Shown here one piece after another: positions 1 through 5,494 of a stretch of DNA of 9,052 nucleotides. How positions within the stretch are numbered: the stretch's first letter is position 1; each line of letters starts with the position of its first letter. This DNA is from Alphaproteobacteria bacterium (GTDB lineage: Bacteria > Pseudomonadota > Alphaproteobacteria > UBA8366): positions 1 through 9,052 of the forward strand of contig JAOTYV010000196.1 in the NCBI GenBank assembly GCA_029861675.1. Reading direction: 5' to 3'. The translations under genes were made by a program, and so were the position numbers. A model generated the notes under the pieces. The model saw only the letters and a list, made by a program, of their open reading frames with translations. It was not told where the DNA came from and did no database searches.

Positions 1-88
1 AGCGTTCAGGATTGTCGTATTGCGAGATCTGGCCGCAAACGGCGATGCGCGCCCCCGGGTTAAGGCGGTCCAGCACTCGAAATGTGTC
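1..88 (-). pseudogene. 5'-truncated remnant of a CurA/PTGR-type NADP-dependent reductase (MDR superfamily)
   Basis: Read on the minus strand from about position 88 to the left edge, one open frame gives ...VLDRLNPGARIAVCGQIS followed by QYDNPER. This closely resembles the conserved stretch of CurA / leukotriene-B4 12-hydroxydehydrogenase-type medium-chain reductases (usual form close to LLNxGARIPVCGLISQYN), which sits after the Rossmann nucleotide-binding core roughly two thirds into a ~340-residue protein. Such enzymes reduce enones with NADPH. Here the ~200 residues that should precede it are missing: upstream in the same strand lies the intact flavodoxin-like gene, whose TAG (93-95) ends five bases before the recognisable segment. 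No ATG opens the frame; a GTG codon at 74-76 is the only likely initiator. I infer a gene cut at its 5' side by a deletion or rearrangement. The C-terminal part lies outside the window, so its state is unknown. Family recognition is from memory of the motif. Confidence 0.6.
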
Positions 89-92
89 CAGT

Positions 93-560
93 CTAGAAGA
101 TCCCGGCATCGAGACCGGCGGCCATTGCGGCGCCGAGTTCATGGCATTGATCGACGAACGTCTCTTGCCACGCGCCGCGGCAAATCAGCGGCTCCTGCAC
201 CGCCCGCCAACGGAGGCCGGTCACGATCGTCTCCACGCCGCGCCGGGTCCCTGTGCCGTCGTGACCTGCACGCACATAGAGACAGTATGGGAGCCCTTGC
301 GTCTCCTCCAGGCATGGGTAGTAGGTCCTGTCGAAAAAGTCCTTCAGCGCCCCACTCATATACCCAAGGTTCTCGGTCGTCCCAAGGATAACCGCGCTGG
401 CGGCGAGAACGTCCTCGGGGCCGGCGTCGAAAGGCGTCATCGCCATGGCGTCGACGGTCAGGGTCTTGTCGGACCGCGCGCCGTCGACGACGGCGTCGAG
501 CAGCCGTGCCGTGTTGTCGGACGGCGCGTGGGCGACGATGAGGAGCCGTTTGTTCGGCAT
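93..560 (-). CDS. flavodoxin family protein / NAD(P)H-dependent FMN oxidoreductase-like
   Basis: A 155-residue flavodoxin-fold protein, expected to bind FMN in the cytoplasm and to carry electrons or act as a small quinone/flavin reductase; the partner is unknown. Strand beta-1 LLIVAHAP leads into a phosphate-binding loop, HAPSDNTARL (residues 11-20), the usual place of the FMN phosphate. A second conserved block, GTTENLGYMSGALKDFFDRT (60-79), matches the loop that packs against the isoalloxazine ring. The ending ...AAMAAGLDAGIF looks like a natural C-terminus, so the protein appears full length for the short single-domain subfamily. The start is the ATG at 558-560 with only a weak AAGG-like site about ten bases upstream. 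The gene is divergent from the ABM-fold gene at 735. Immediately downstream on the same strand is a truncated reductase remnant. Exact substrate cannot be told from sequence. Confidence 0.85.
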   Translation of the reverse strand: MPNKRLLIVAHAPSDNTARLLDAVVDGARSDKTLTVDAMAMTPFDAGPEDVLAASAVILGTTENLGYMSGALKDFFDRTYYPCLEETQGLPYCLYVRAGHDGTGTRRGVETIVTGLRWRAVQEPLICRGAWQETFVDQCHELGAAMAAGLDAGIF

Positions 561-734
561 CGTGATTTCGCCTTTGTCCGGAAAGCGGAAAACGAAAGGG
601 CGGCGCGGAAGCCCCGAGTTCGAAACTCGTTACTCGCCAGCACGGCGCATTATGGTGTTGGATCCGAATCGCTCATATCGTTCATATAAATATTTCCCTC
701 GCTATGTTTGAACCACACAAATCTGGAGAGTCCA
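561..734. promoter_or_regulatory. divergent intergenic region, candidate promoters
   Basis: This 174-base spacer separates two divergently transcribed genes, so it should carry promoters for both. The stretch around 673-708 is markedly AT-rich compared with its surroundings. For the plus strand, TTCATA (681-686) and TATGTT (703-708) have a 16-base spacer and would place a transcript start shortly before the ribosome binding site at 725. Each box matches only four of six consensus bases, so this is a suggestion. I could not pick a convincing promoter for the minus strand. Confidence 0.3.
725..730 (+). promoter_or_regulatory. ribosome binding site deciding the start at 735
   Basis: GGAGAG lies four bases before the ATG at 735-737. 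This favours that ATG over an in-frame TTG at 708, which would add nine residues, would include this site inside the coding region, and has no purine-rich site of its own. Confidence 0.65.
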
Positions 735-1052
735 ATGATTGCAAAATGGGTACGGGTCAAGATCAAGCCGGAAATGCGCCAGCGCTTCCTCGATGCTATC
801 GAAGTCGATGCCCTCGGCTCCGAGCAAGATGAACCCGGCTGCGTCCGGTTTAATGTGCTGCAGGATGTCACCGATGAAAACGTCTACTACTTCTACGAGG
901 TGTATGTCGACGAGGCGGCCGTGGACGCCCACCGTGCCGCACCGCACTACGCCGTTTGGCAAGATGCCGCGGATACACTGGCTGAACCGACCGAACGGAT
1001 CGAATGCCGAAGCGTGTTTCCGGCCGATCCGAAATATTGGATGGGGAAGTAA
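735..1052 (+). CDS. ABM-fold (antibiotic biosynthesis monooxygenase-like) small protein
   Basis: A 105-residue protein of the dimeric alpha/beta-barrel ABM family (PF03992; relatives include YgiN and LsrG). Members oxidise quinol-like substrates or handle small reactive metabolites without cofactor, usually as cytoplasmic dimers. The family signature is visible: an N-terminal strand IAKWVRVKIKPEM (2-14), a helix RQRFLDAIEV, then EPGCVRFNVLQD (33-44), the strand YYFYEVYVDEAAVDAH (51-66), and the PHY turn (70-72). Length is typical for a single-domain member. It starts at the ATG preceded by GGAGAG. It is transcribed away from the flavodoxin-like gene, a pairing that suggests a shared role in redox or quinone handling, but this is inference. 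Downstream is a gene-poor repeat region, so it is probably monocistronic. Confidence 0.85.
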   Translation: MIAKWVRVKIKPEMRQRFLDAIEVDALGSEQDEPGCVRFNVLQDVTDENVYYFYEVYVDEAAVDAHRAAPHYAVWQDAADTLAEPTERIECRSVFPADPKYWMGK

Positions 1053-1476
1053 CGCGAGAGACGGGGGTGGCTCATCGCCAATGGCTGCCATCCCGGTCCG
1101 CCGGATCGATTTCCGCTCTTCCTGCGATAGCGGACATTCGGCAGGCGATGTCTGCATACCCGGCGCTTACTTCCGGTCATGGTCCATGAGCGGACCCCGT
1201 TTCACCGGTGATTTACGTCCGAGTCTGACACTGAGCGGAGATTTGCGGCCCTATGGACATGTCGGTTGATCAATGGCGGACCTCCCTGCCGTCTGCTGTT
1301 GAAATCAGCGCGTTTCGATGACTTCATTAGTAAGTCAGGTTCCCCTGATCAGTGTTCCAGTTGCTGTAAGAGGGCCCGGACGCGCATCAAGGGGCTAAGC
1401 GAATTTATCGATAACAAAGGTCCGTAGACGCAGGAAGGCAGCGGCAGCGGGCTGGAGGTTACGCCGAAGTTGCCAC
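1053..1476. other. gene-poor stretch with degenerate repeats
   Basis: I see no convincing gene here. The first half (about 1080-1260) is built from short imperfect palindromes of the GTCCGC/GCGGAC type, including GGTCC (1181-1185) with GGACC (1192-1196). From about 1212 to the TAG at 1425-1427 one plus-strand frame stays open for about 70 codons with no ATG; its tail reads KRARTRIKGLSEFIDNKGP. It has no start with a ribosome binding site, and I do not recognise it. It could be a gene remnant or chance. Confidence 0.4.
1108..1155 (+). repeat. degenerate palindromic intergenic repeat, copy A
   Basis: This 48-base segment can fold as two alternative hairpins. TCCGCT (1112-1117) pairs with AGCGGA (1129-1134). 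Alternatively GCGGACAT (1130-1137) pairs with ATGTCTGC (1148-1155), with one G-U pair. It aligns without gaps to 1949-1996 at 36 of 48 positions. The GTCCGC...GCGGAC pattern resembles repeats scattered between genes in many alphaproteobacteria; that attribution is from memory. Confidence 0.55.
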
Positions 1477-1692
1477 ATGTCATCTAGTCACCAAGATCTT
1501 CAGCGGCTTGCACAGCGCTACCTTCTCGCGTGCATCTTATCCGGCATCGCCTCTTTCGCCCTGTTCATTCCCGCCTTCGGCATGCACGGCGAAGGCCCGT
1601 ATGGCCTTGGCGCTCTCGTCCTCGCTGGGTGTTGCGTCTATTTCAATTATCGCCGCCGACAAATCGAACAGAAGATAGGGCAGCAGCACTAA
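1477..1692 (+). CDS. hypothetical small membrane protein, two predicted helices
   Basis: A 71-residue open frame with the composition of a small inner-membrane protein. A polar N-terminus with QDLQRLAQR (residues 7-15) is followed by a hydrophobic helix, about 16-34 (LLACILSGIASFALFIPAF). A short glycine-rich turn, HGEGPYG, leads to a second hydrophobic segment, about 43-57. The C-terminus is basic, YRRRQIEQK, which by the positive-inside rule suggests both ends are cytoplasmic. The ATG at 1477 has no good ribosome binding site at normal distance: GGAGG at 1454-1458 is about 18 bases away. No other start codon lies nearby in frame. I do not recognise a family. The gene is isolated between repeat regions. 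The clean hydrophobic pattern argues for a real gene, but spurious translation is possible. Confidence 0.5.
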   Translation: MSSSHQDLQRLAQRYLLACILSGIASFALFIPAFGMHGEGPYGLGALVLAGCCVYFNYRRRQIEQKIGQQH

Positions 1693-1769
1693 TCCTCGGG
1701 TTGCCGCCGTATCTTCTGTACTGCGTTCTGCGGCTTTTCGGGCGCACAGTGGAATGTCGCCTATTGGCT

Positions 1770-1916
1770 GAGGGTGTTGAAGAAGTCCGAAGGTCCAAAG
1801 AATTTGAAACAATGATTCAAAACACGGCACGCCATTGAATCTTTACGTCCAAAAATGAGGCGGGCTTGAGCGAATGTTGCTTGATTTTCGATAGCTCTGA
1901 GTTCTTCAACACCCTC
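1770..1916. mobile_element. MITE-like non-autonomous element (147 bp) with terminal inverted repeats and possible target duplication
   Basis: GAGGGTGTTGAAGAA at 1770-1784 is repeated perfectly in inverted orientation at 1902-1916. The match extends to 17 of 18 bases (1770-1787 against 1899-1916). The tetranucleotide GGCT lies directly outside both ends (1766-1769 and 1917-1920), as expected for a 4-bp target-site duplication. The interior has no room for a transposase. It is AT-richer than its surroundings, and its minus-strand translation is open across the whole element. Termini of the form GGGTGTTGAA are known from DDE-type insertion sequences, so I infer a deletion derivative or MITE mobilised by such an element. 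I cannot assign the family with certainty. Confidence 0.7.
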
Positions 1917-1948
1917 GGCTAAATTCGGACGTCTCGGGTCCGGAAATC

Positions 1949-1996
1949 GAGGTCCGCTCTGCCCCCGATAACGGACGTTGGGGAGATGATGTCGGC
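1949..1996 (+). repeat. degenerate palindromic intergenic repeat, copy B
   Basis: Gapless alignment with 1108-1155 gives 36 identities in 48. GTCCG (1952-1956) can pair with CGGAC (1972-1976). The second hairpin seen in copy A is decayed here to six of eight pairs. Both copies have the same orientation and lie about 840 bases apart on either side of the small membrane protein and the MITE-like element. Confidence 0.5.
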
Positions 1997-2123
1997 GTTC
2001 ACGTCTCGTCCGCATTGCCCGCGGGAGCGGCCGTGGTTGCCGCCAAACCGTGACAGCGATCCCGTTGCGCGGATTCGCCGTGCTGCGATCTTCGCGCTAT
2101 CGTGCCCTGGGATCCACAAACCC

Positions 2124-2130
2124 GGGAGGG
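2124..2130 (+). promoter_or_regulatory. ribosome binding site deciding the start at 2138
   Basis: GGGAGGG ends seven bases before the ATG at 2138-2140. It selects this ATG over an in-frame GTG at 2102, which would add twelve residues unlike the family and place the site within the coding sequence. Confidence 0.65.
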
Positions 2131-2137
2131 CAAGGCG

Positions 2138-3268
2138 ATGACACGGACATACGAAACCGTCGATGCCGACGGTCATATTCTCGAACCACTTAGCTTGTGG
2201 GATGATTACCTTGATCCCGCGTTCCGCGAACGCCAGCCGCAGCTCGTCATCGACGACAACGGCAAGGAGCGGATTTCGGTCGAGGGCAAGCTGTTGGGCA
2301 ATCCCCGGGGCATCGGCAGCCTCGGCTCCATCGGTGTTCGACAGGGCATCGTCGAGGTCGGCAGCCTGAAATATGCCGAAGGATACAAGGGCGGGTTCGA
2401 TCCGCACGCCCGAATCGTCGATATGGATGCGGACGGCATCGACGCCGCGTTCCTCTATCCGAGCATCGGTCTGTTTACCGGCGCCGTCGAAGCGCCCGAT
2501 CTGTCCGCCGCGATGTGCCGAGCCTATAACCGCTGGCTGGTCGATTACTGCAAGCCGTATCCTGACAGGCTCTTCGGCGTCGCCATGCTGCCGATGCAGT
2601 CGGTCGAGCTCGCGATGGAGGAAATGCGCTACGCGCGCGAAACGCTGGGAATGCGCGGCGGGTTTTTGCGGCCGAACCCGTATCACGGCAAGAAGATGAT
2701 GAGCGACCCGATGTACGAGCCGTTTTGGCAGCAGGCCGAAGATCTCGAATTCTCCATCGGGTTCCACGAAGGATCGGCCAACGGTAGCATGCCGACCGTG
2801 GGCGTCGATCGGTTCGAAGGCGATCGCGCCGCCCGGCATATGATCTCCCACACCATGGAGATGATGCTGGCGGCGTTGAGCGTGATCTGGGGCGGCGTGG
2901 TGGACCGCCATCCGAAGCTGCGCGTCGGTTTCCTCGAATCCGGCGGTGGTTGGATCGCGCCGTGGCTCGACCGCATGGATCGGCACTTCGACGACGCGGG
3001 GTTCAAGGGGACCGGACCGAGCATGCGGCCGAGCGAGCTGTTCGAGCGAAATTGCTGGATCTCGTTCGAGCCGGTGGAGAACAGCATCGCCGTGCTGGCC
3101 GATTATATCGGTCCGCACAAGATCATGTGGGCGACCGACTATCCGCATCAGGACGGGTTTTTTCCCGGAGCGCCAAAGATGATGCGCGATCGGCTGGGCC
3201 CCTTGTCTCCCGAATCGGCATATCAGGTGATGGCCGGCGGCGCACTCGGCTTTTACGGGATGAACTGA
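2138..3268 (+). CDS. amidohydrolase_2 family metal-dependent hydrolase/decarboxylase
   Basis: A 376-residue cytoplasmic TIM-barrel enzyme of the amidohydrolase_2 group (PF04909), the branch containing ACMSD and gamma-resorcylate-type decarboxylases as well as hydrolases. Members use a divalent metal to decarboxylate or hydrolyse (often aromatic) carboxylates. The N-terminal motif VDADGHILEP (8-17) carries D11 and H13 in place of the more usual HxH. Further expected residues are H210 in GFHEGS, H258 with E267 in the RHPKLRVGFLESGGGW block, and the C-terminal metal aspartate D334 in ATDYPHQDG (332-340). Length and motif order are complete. The gene is preceded by a strong ribosome binding site and followed 92 bases later by a co-directional FAD oxidoreductase, suggesting one transcript. 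The substrate is unknown. The VDADGHxLEP subgroup is widespread in soil and marine bacteria and often poorly characterised. Confidence 0.88.
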   Translation: MTRTYETVDADGHILEPLSLWDDYLDPAFRERQPQLVIDDNGKERISVEGKLLGNPRGIGSLGSIGVRQGIVEVGSLKYAEGYKGGFDPHARIVDMDADGIDAAFLYPSIGLFTGAVEAPDLSAAMCRAYNRWLVDYCKPYPDRLFGVAMLPMQSVELAMEEMRYARETLGMRGGFLRPNPYHGKKMMSDPMYEPFWQQAEDLEFSIGFHEGSANGSMPTVGVDRFEGDRAARHMISHTMEMMLAALSVIWGGVVDRHPKLRVGFLESGGGWIAPWLDRMDRHFDDAGFKGTGPSMRPSELFERNCWISFEPVENSIAVLADYIGPHKIMWATDYPHQDGFFPGAPKMMRDRLGPLSPESAYQVMAGGALGFYGMN

Positions 3269-3275
3269 CCTGAAA

Positions 3276-3324
3276 GGTTCCGGCGGCGGGCCGCGCTGCT
3301 TGACGGGCATTCTCCGCCGGGACC
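3276..3324 (+). promoter_or_regulatory. intercistronic hairpin before the FAD oxidoreductase
   Basis: Bases 3276-3286 can pair with 3314-3324 in an 11-bp stem containing one G-U pair, around a 27-base loop. It lies wholly in the 92-base gap between the two genes and ends just before an ATG at 3325. There is no T-run, so it is not a classical terminator. It might stabilise or attenuate the downstream message, or it may be a chance stem in GC-rich DNA. Confidence 0.3.
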
Positions 3325-3360
3325 ATGGTTGCGGTTCCCGGTTCCAAACGGACTCACCGA

Positions 3361-4644
3361 ATGAAGACCTCCGATCCCCGCGCCGCGCTCTGGACCGCGA
3401 CCGCCACGCCGGCGCCGGATTGCCCGCCGCTCGGTGGCGACCGGCGCACCGGTGTCGTGGTGATCGGCGGCGGCTTCACGGGACTGTCGGCGGCGCTGCA
3501 TCTGGCCGAGGCCGGGGTCGAAACGATCCTGCTGGAGGCCCAGGCGCCCGGTTTCGGCGCGTCGGGCCGCAACAACGGTCAGGTCGTGCCCGCCTACAGC
3601 CGGCACAATCCGGACGAAATCACCGCGCAGTTCGGCGCGGAGCGCGGCGAGGCGATGAACGCCTGGGTGCAGGACTCCGCCACCCTGGTCTTCGATCTGA
3701 TTCGCCGGCATGGCATCGATTGCGACGCCCAGCAGAACGGCTGGTTGATGCCGGCGCACAACGAAGCGCGCCTCGCCATGGTGCGGCAAAAGCACGATCA
3801 ATGGGCCGCGCGCGGCGCGCCGGTAAATTTCCTCGACGCGGCCGCGACCGCGGAAATGACGGGCAGCCGGCATTACACCGGCGCCTGGTTGCATCGGGCG
3901 GGCGGCAATATCCAACCCTTAAGCTACGCCCGCGGGCTGGCCCGCGCGGCGCAGGCCGCCGGGGCGGCGCTGCATGCGTCTTCGCCCGCATTGGCGGTCG
4001 AGCGCGCCGGCCAGGACTGGCAGGTAAAGACGCCGAGCGGAACCGTCACCGCGGACACGGTGGTCCTGGCGACCAACGCCTATACCGGCGATCTCTGGCC
4101 CGATCTCGCGCGCAGCATCGTGCCGATGCGCCTGTTTCAGGCGGCGACCGAACCGCTCGGCGACAACGTCGCGCGCACCATCCTGCCGGGCCGCCAAAGC
4201 ATATCGGACGCACGCCGCGTCCTCTGGGCCTTCCGCAAGGATGCGGAGGGCCGCATCGTCACCGGCGCCTCCCCGTTGTTCACGATGCGGCCGAGCCGGC
4301 CGCTGGCCCGGATAAGTTGCGAGCAATTGATCCGCGTCTTTCCTCAGATCAACGAAGTCCGCTTTCAGCATCTGTGGGATGGGCGGATCGCGGTAACGTT
4401 GGACCGGCTGCCGCGCCTGTTCGATCTCGCCGAGGGCGTCTTTGCGGGTCTCGGCTATAGCGGACGCGGCATCGCCATGGCGACCGGCATGGGCAAATTG
4501 CTGGCCGAGCGGGTGCAGGGCCGGGCCGCCGAGGCGTGTCCGGTGTTGCCCGGGCCGGCGAAACCGCTGCCGCTGCGCAATCTGCTGATTCCGCTGGCCC
4601 GCGCCCGCGCCGCGTGGTGGCGGCTCCGCGACGCCGCCGGTTAG
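3361..4644 (+). CDS. FAD-dependent oxidoreductase, DAO family (PuuB/OrdL-like amine or amino-acid oxidase)
   Basis: A 427-residue flavoprotein of the DAO superfamily (PF01266), closest in look to gamma-glutamylputrescine oxidase/OrdL-type enzymes. These oxidise a secondary or primary amine, passing electrons to oxygen or a carrier. The dinucleotide-binding fold begins with VVVIGGGFTGLSAALHLAEA (32-51), with G36, G38 and G41 forming GxGxxG and E59 expected to hold the ribose of FAD. GASGRNNGQ (66-74) is the flavin-proximal motif typical of this group. The C-terminal FAD block GLGYSGRG is at 363-370. The start is uncertain: an in-frame ATG at 3325 would add twelve residues, and neither start has a strong ribosome binding site. 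I chose 3361 because the family usually has a short N-terminus like this. It follows the amidohydrolase in the same direction. Its TAG lies at the edge of a palindromic repeat. The substrate is not deducible. Confidence 0.87.
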   Translation: MKTSDPRAALWTATATPAPDCPPLGGDRRTGVVVIGGGFTGLSAALHLAEAGVETILLEAQAPGFGASGRNNGQVVPAYSRHNPDEITAQFGAERGEAMNAWVQDSATLVFDLIRRHGIDCDAQQNGWLMPAHNEARLAMVRQKHDQWAARGAPVNFLDAAATAEMTGSRHYTGAWLHRAGGNIQPLSYARGLARAAQAAGAALHASSPALAVERAGQDWQVKTPSGTVTADTVVLATNAYTGDLWPDLARSIVPMRLFQAATEPLGDNVARTILPGRQSISDARRVLWAFRKDAEGRIVTGASPLFTMRPSRPLARISCEQLIRVFPQINEVRFQHLWDGRIAVTLDRLPRLFDLAEGVFAGLGYSGRGIAMATGMGKLLAERVQGRAAEACPVLPGPAKPLPLRNLLIPLARARAAWWRLRDAAG

Positions 4645-4694
4645 ACCATTTCTTGTTTAAATTGACTCAAGTGAAATGGTCTCTCTCTGTTTTT
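4643..4694 (+). terminator. candidate rho-independent terminator for the amidohydrolase/FAD oxidase unit
   Basis: The 10-bp perfect stem 4643-4652/4673-4682 can be lengthened by TTG/CAA pairs inside the loop, and it is followed by CTCTCTGTTTTTA, a pyrimidine-rich run with five consecutive T (4690-4694). Its position directly at the stop codon fits termination. The T-run is displaced from the stem by several bases, so efficiency is uncertain. Confidence 0.45.
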
Positions 4695-4744
4695 ACGCAA
4701 ATACGTCGTCGCGAACCGTTTCGGTTCGCTCGAGATTTGCTCTA
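4643..4744. repeat. RIME-like palindromic intergenic repeat between convergent genes
   Basis: About 100 bases fill the gap between two convergent genes. The left part is a perfect 10-bp inverted repeat, AGACCATTTC (4643-4652) with GAAATGGTCT (4673-4682). The right part is a second hairpin, GCGAACCG (4711-4718) with CGGTTCGC (4722-4729), loop TTT. Between them is GTTTTTACGCAAATACG. Read on the minus strand it runs TAGAGCAA...TTTGCGTAAAAACAGAGAGA, which I recognise as the layout of alphaproteobacterial intergenic mosaic repeats; the family name is inferred from memory. The stop codons of both flanking genes (4642-4644 plus, 4742-4744 minus) overlap its two ends. Confidence 0.65.
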
Positions 4745-5443
4745 TCCGATCTGCTTCTTCAAAAAGGCCACGGTCTTGTTCCAGGAATCCTGCGTCGCTT
4801 CCTCGCGGTAGGCATCCGTTAGGAAATTCTGGAACGCGTGGCCGCAGCCGTCATAGCGGTGGAATTCGTAATCCACGCCGAGCCGTTTCAATTCCGCCTC
4901 GGTCTTGTCCACATCCGCCGGCGACGGATTCTGATCATCGTTGCCGTAAAACGCCATCACCGGAACCTTGAGGTCCTTCAACAGCTCGAACGGCGCCGGC
5001 CCGGAATCGCCCCAGGGAACGAACATGTTGCCGCCGTAATAGACCACGGCGCAGCGATAGATCGGATTGGTCGACGCACAGAGATAAGAGTGCCGTCCGC
5101 CCATGCAATGGCCGAGCACCGCGACCCGGCCCATATCCGCCGTGCCGCCGGCTTCCAACCAGGCGAGCCCCGCATTCGCATCAGCCAGCAATTCATCGTC
5201 CCGCAACCGGCCGCGCCGCTCCGCCGCATCCGTCGGCACGGGCTTCTGGCGATGGAATATATCGGGCGCGGCGCTGATATAGCCTTCGGCCGCGAGTTTA
5301 TCGGCCAGATCGTATTCGAACTCGTCGAGCCCGCCGCCGTGTATCGTGATCAACACCGCCGGAAACGGCCCGTCGCCTGCCGGACAGCCGGTCACCATGC
5401 CCGTCGGATCACCGTTCACATCGATTTCCACTAAGTCGGCCAT
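4742..5443 (-). CDS. dienelactone hydrolase family protein
   Basis: A 233-residue alpha/beta-hydrolase of the dienelactone hydrolase family (PF01738). The classical enzyme opens dienelactone to maleylacetate in chloroaromatic breakdown, but many homologues act on other esters or lactones. The nucleophile is C113 in the elbow GHCMGG (111-116), replacing the serine of most hydrolases as is normal for this family. The acid is probably D170 in FYGNDDQNPS, and the base is H202 in CGHAFQNF. The oxyanion-side motif IHGGGL is at 35-39. Length matches the family. The start at 5443 is preceded by AGGAGG (5449-5454) five bases upstream, a strong site. The gene lies 51 bases downstream of a TauD-like dioxygenase on the same strand, so the two are probably co-transcribed. 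Its stop codon lies within the end of the palindromic repeat. No signal peptide is seen. Confidence 0.9.
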   Translation of the reverse strand: MADLVEIDVNGDPTGMVTGCPAGDGPFPAVLITIHGGGLDEFEYDLADKLAAEGYISAAPDIFHRQKPVPTDAAERRGRLRDDELLADANAGLAWLEAGGTADMGRVAVLGHCMGGRHSYLCASTNPIYRCAVVYYGGNMFVPWGDSGPAPFELLKDLKVPVMAFYGNDDQNPSPADVDKTEAELKRLGVDYEFHRYDGCGHAFQNFLTDAYREEATQDSWNKTVAFLKKQIG

Positions 5444-5494
5444 GTCGTCCTCCTATCAATGGTTGATCTCGCGGCCAGGCCCGGCGCGCACCCG

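Larger units (their letters stand above)
1693..2137. other. gene-poor stretch: inserted mini-element and repeat copies
   Basis: No gene is supported here. The stretch contains a MITE-like element (1770-1916), flanking sequence that looks like an interrupted palindromic repeat, a further repeat copy (1949-1996), and about 140 bases of leader before the amidohydrolase gene. Open frames crossing it on the minus strand consist of repeat and antisense sequence. Confidence 0.5.

Noticed and set aside
1057..1096. Stem GGGTGGC/GCCATCCC after the ABM-fold gene as a terminator
   Set aside because: The pairing needs a bulged base and a long loop, and no T-run follows.
1919..3310. A 463-residue open frame on the minus strand
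   Set aside because: It is antisense to the amidohydrolase gene, whose motifs and ribosome binding site are clear. Its translation is rich in Arg, His and Pro without domain signatures, as expected for a GC-rich shadow frame.
3300..4460. A 386-residue plus-strand frame overlapping the FAD oxidoreductase
   Set aside because: Its composition is dominated by Arg, Gly and Ala with no motif, while the other frame carries the GxGxxG and C-terminal FAD blocks. It is a shadow frame.
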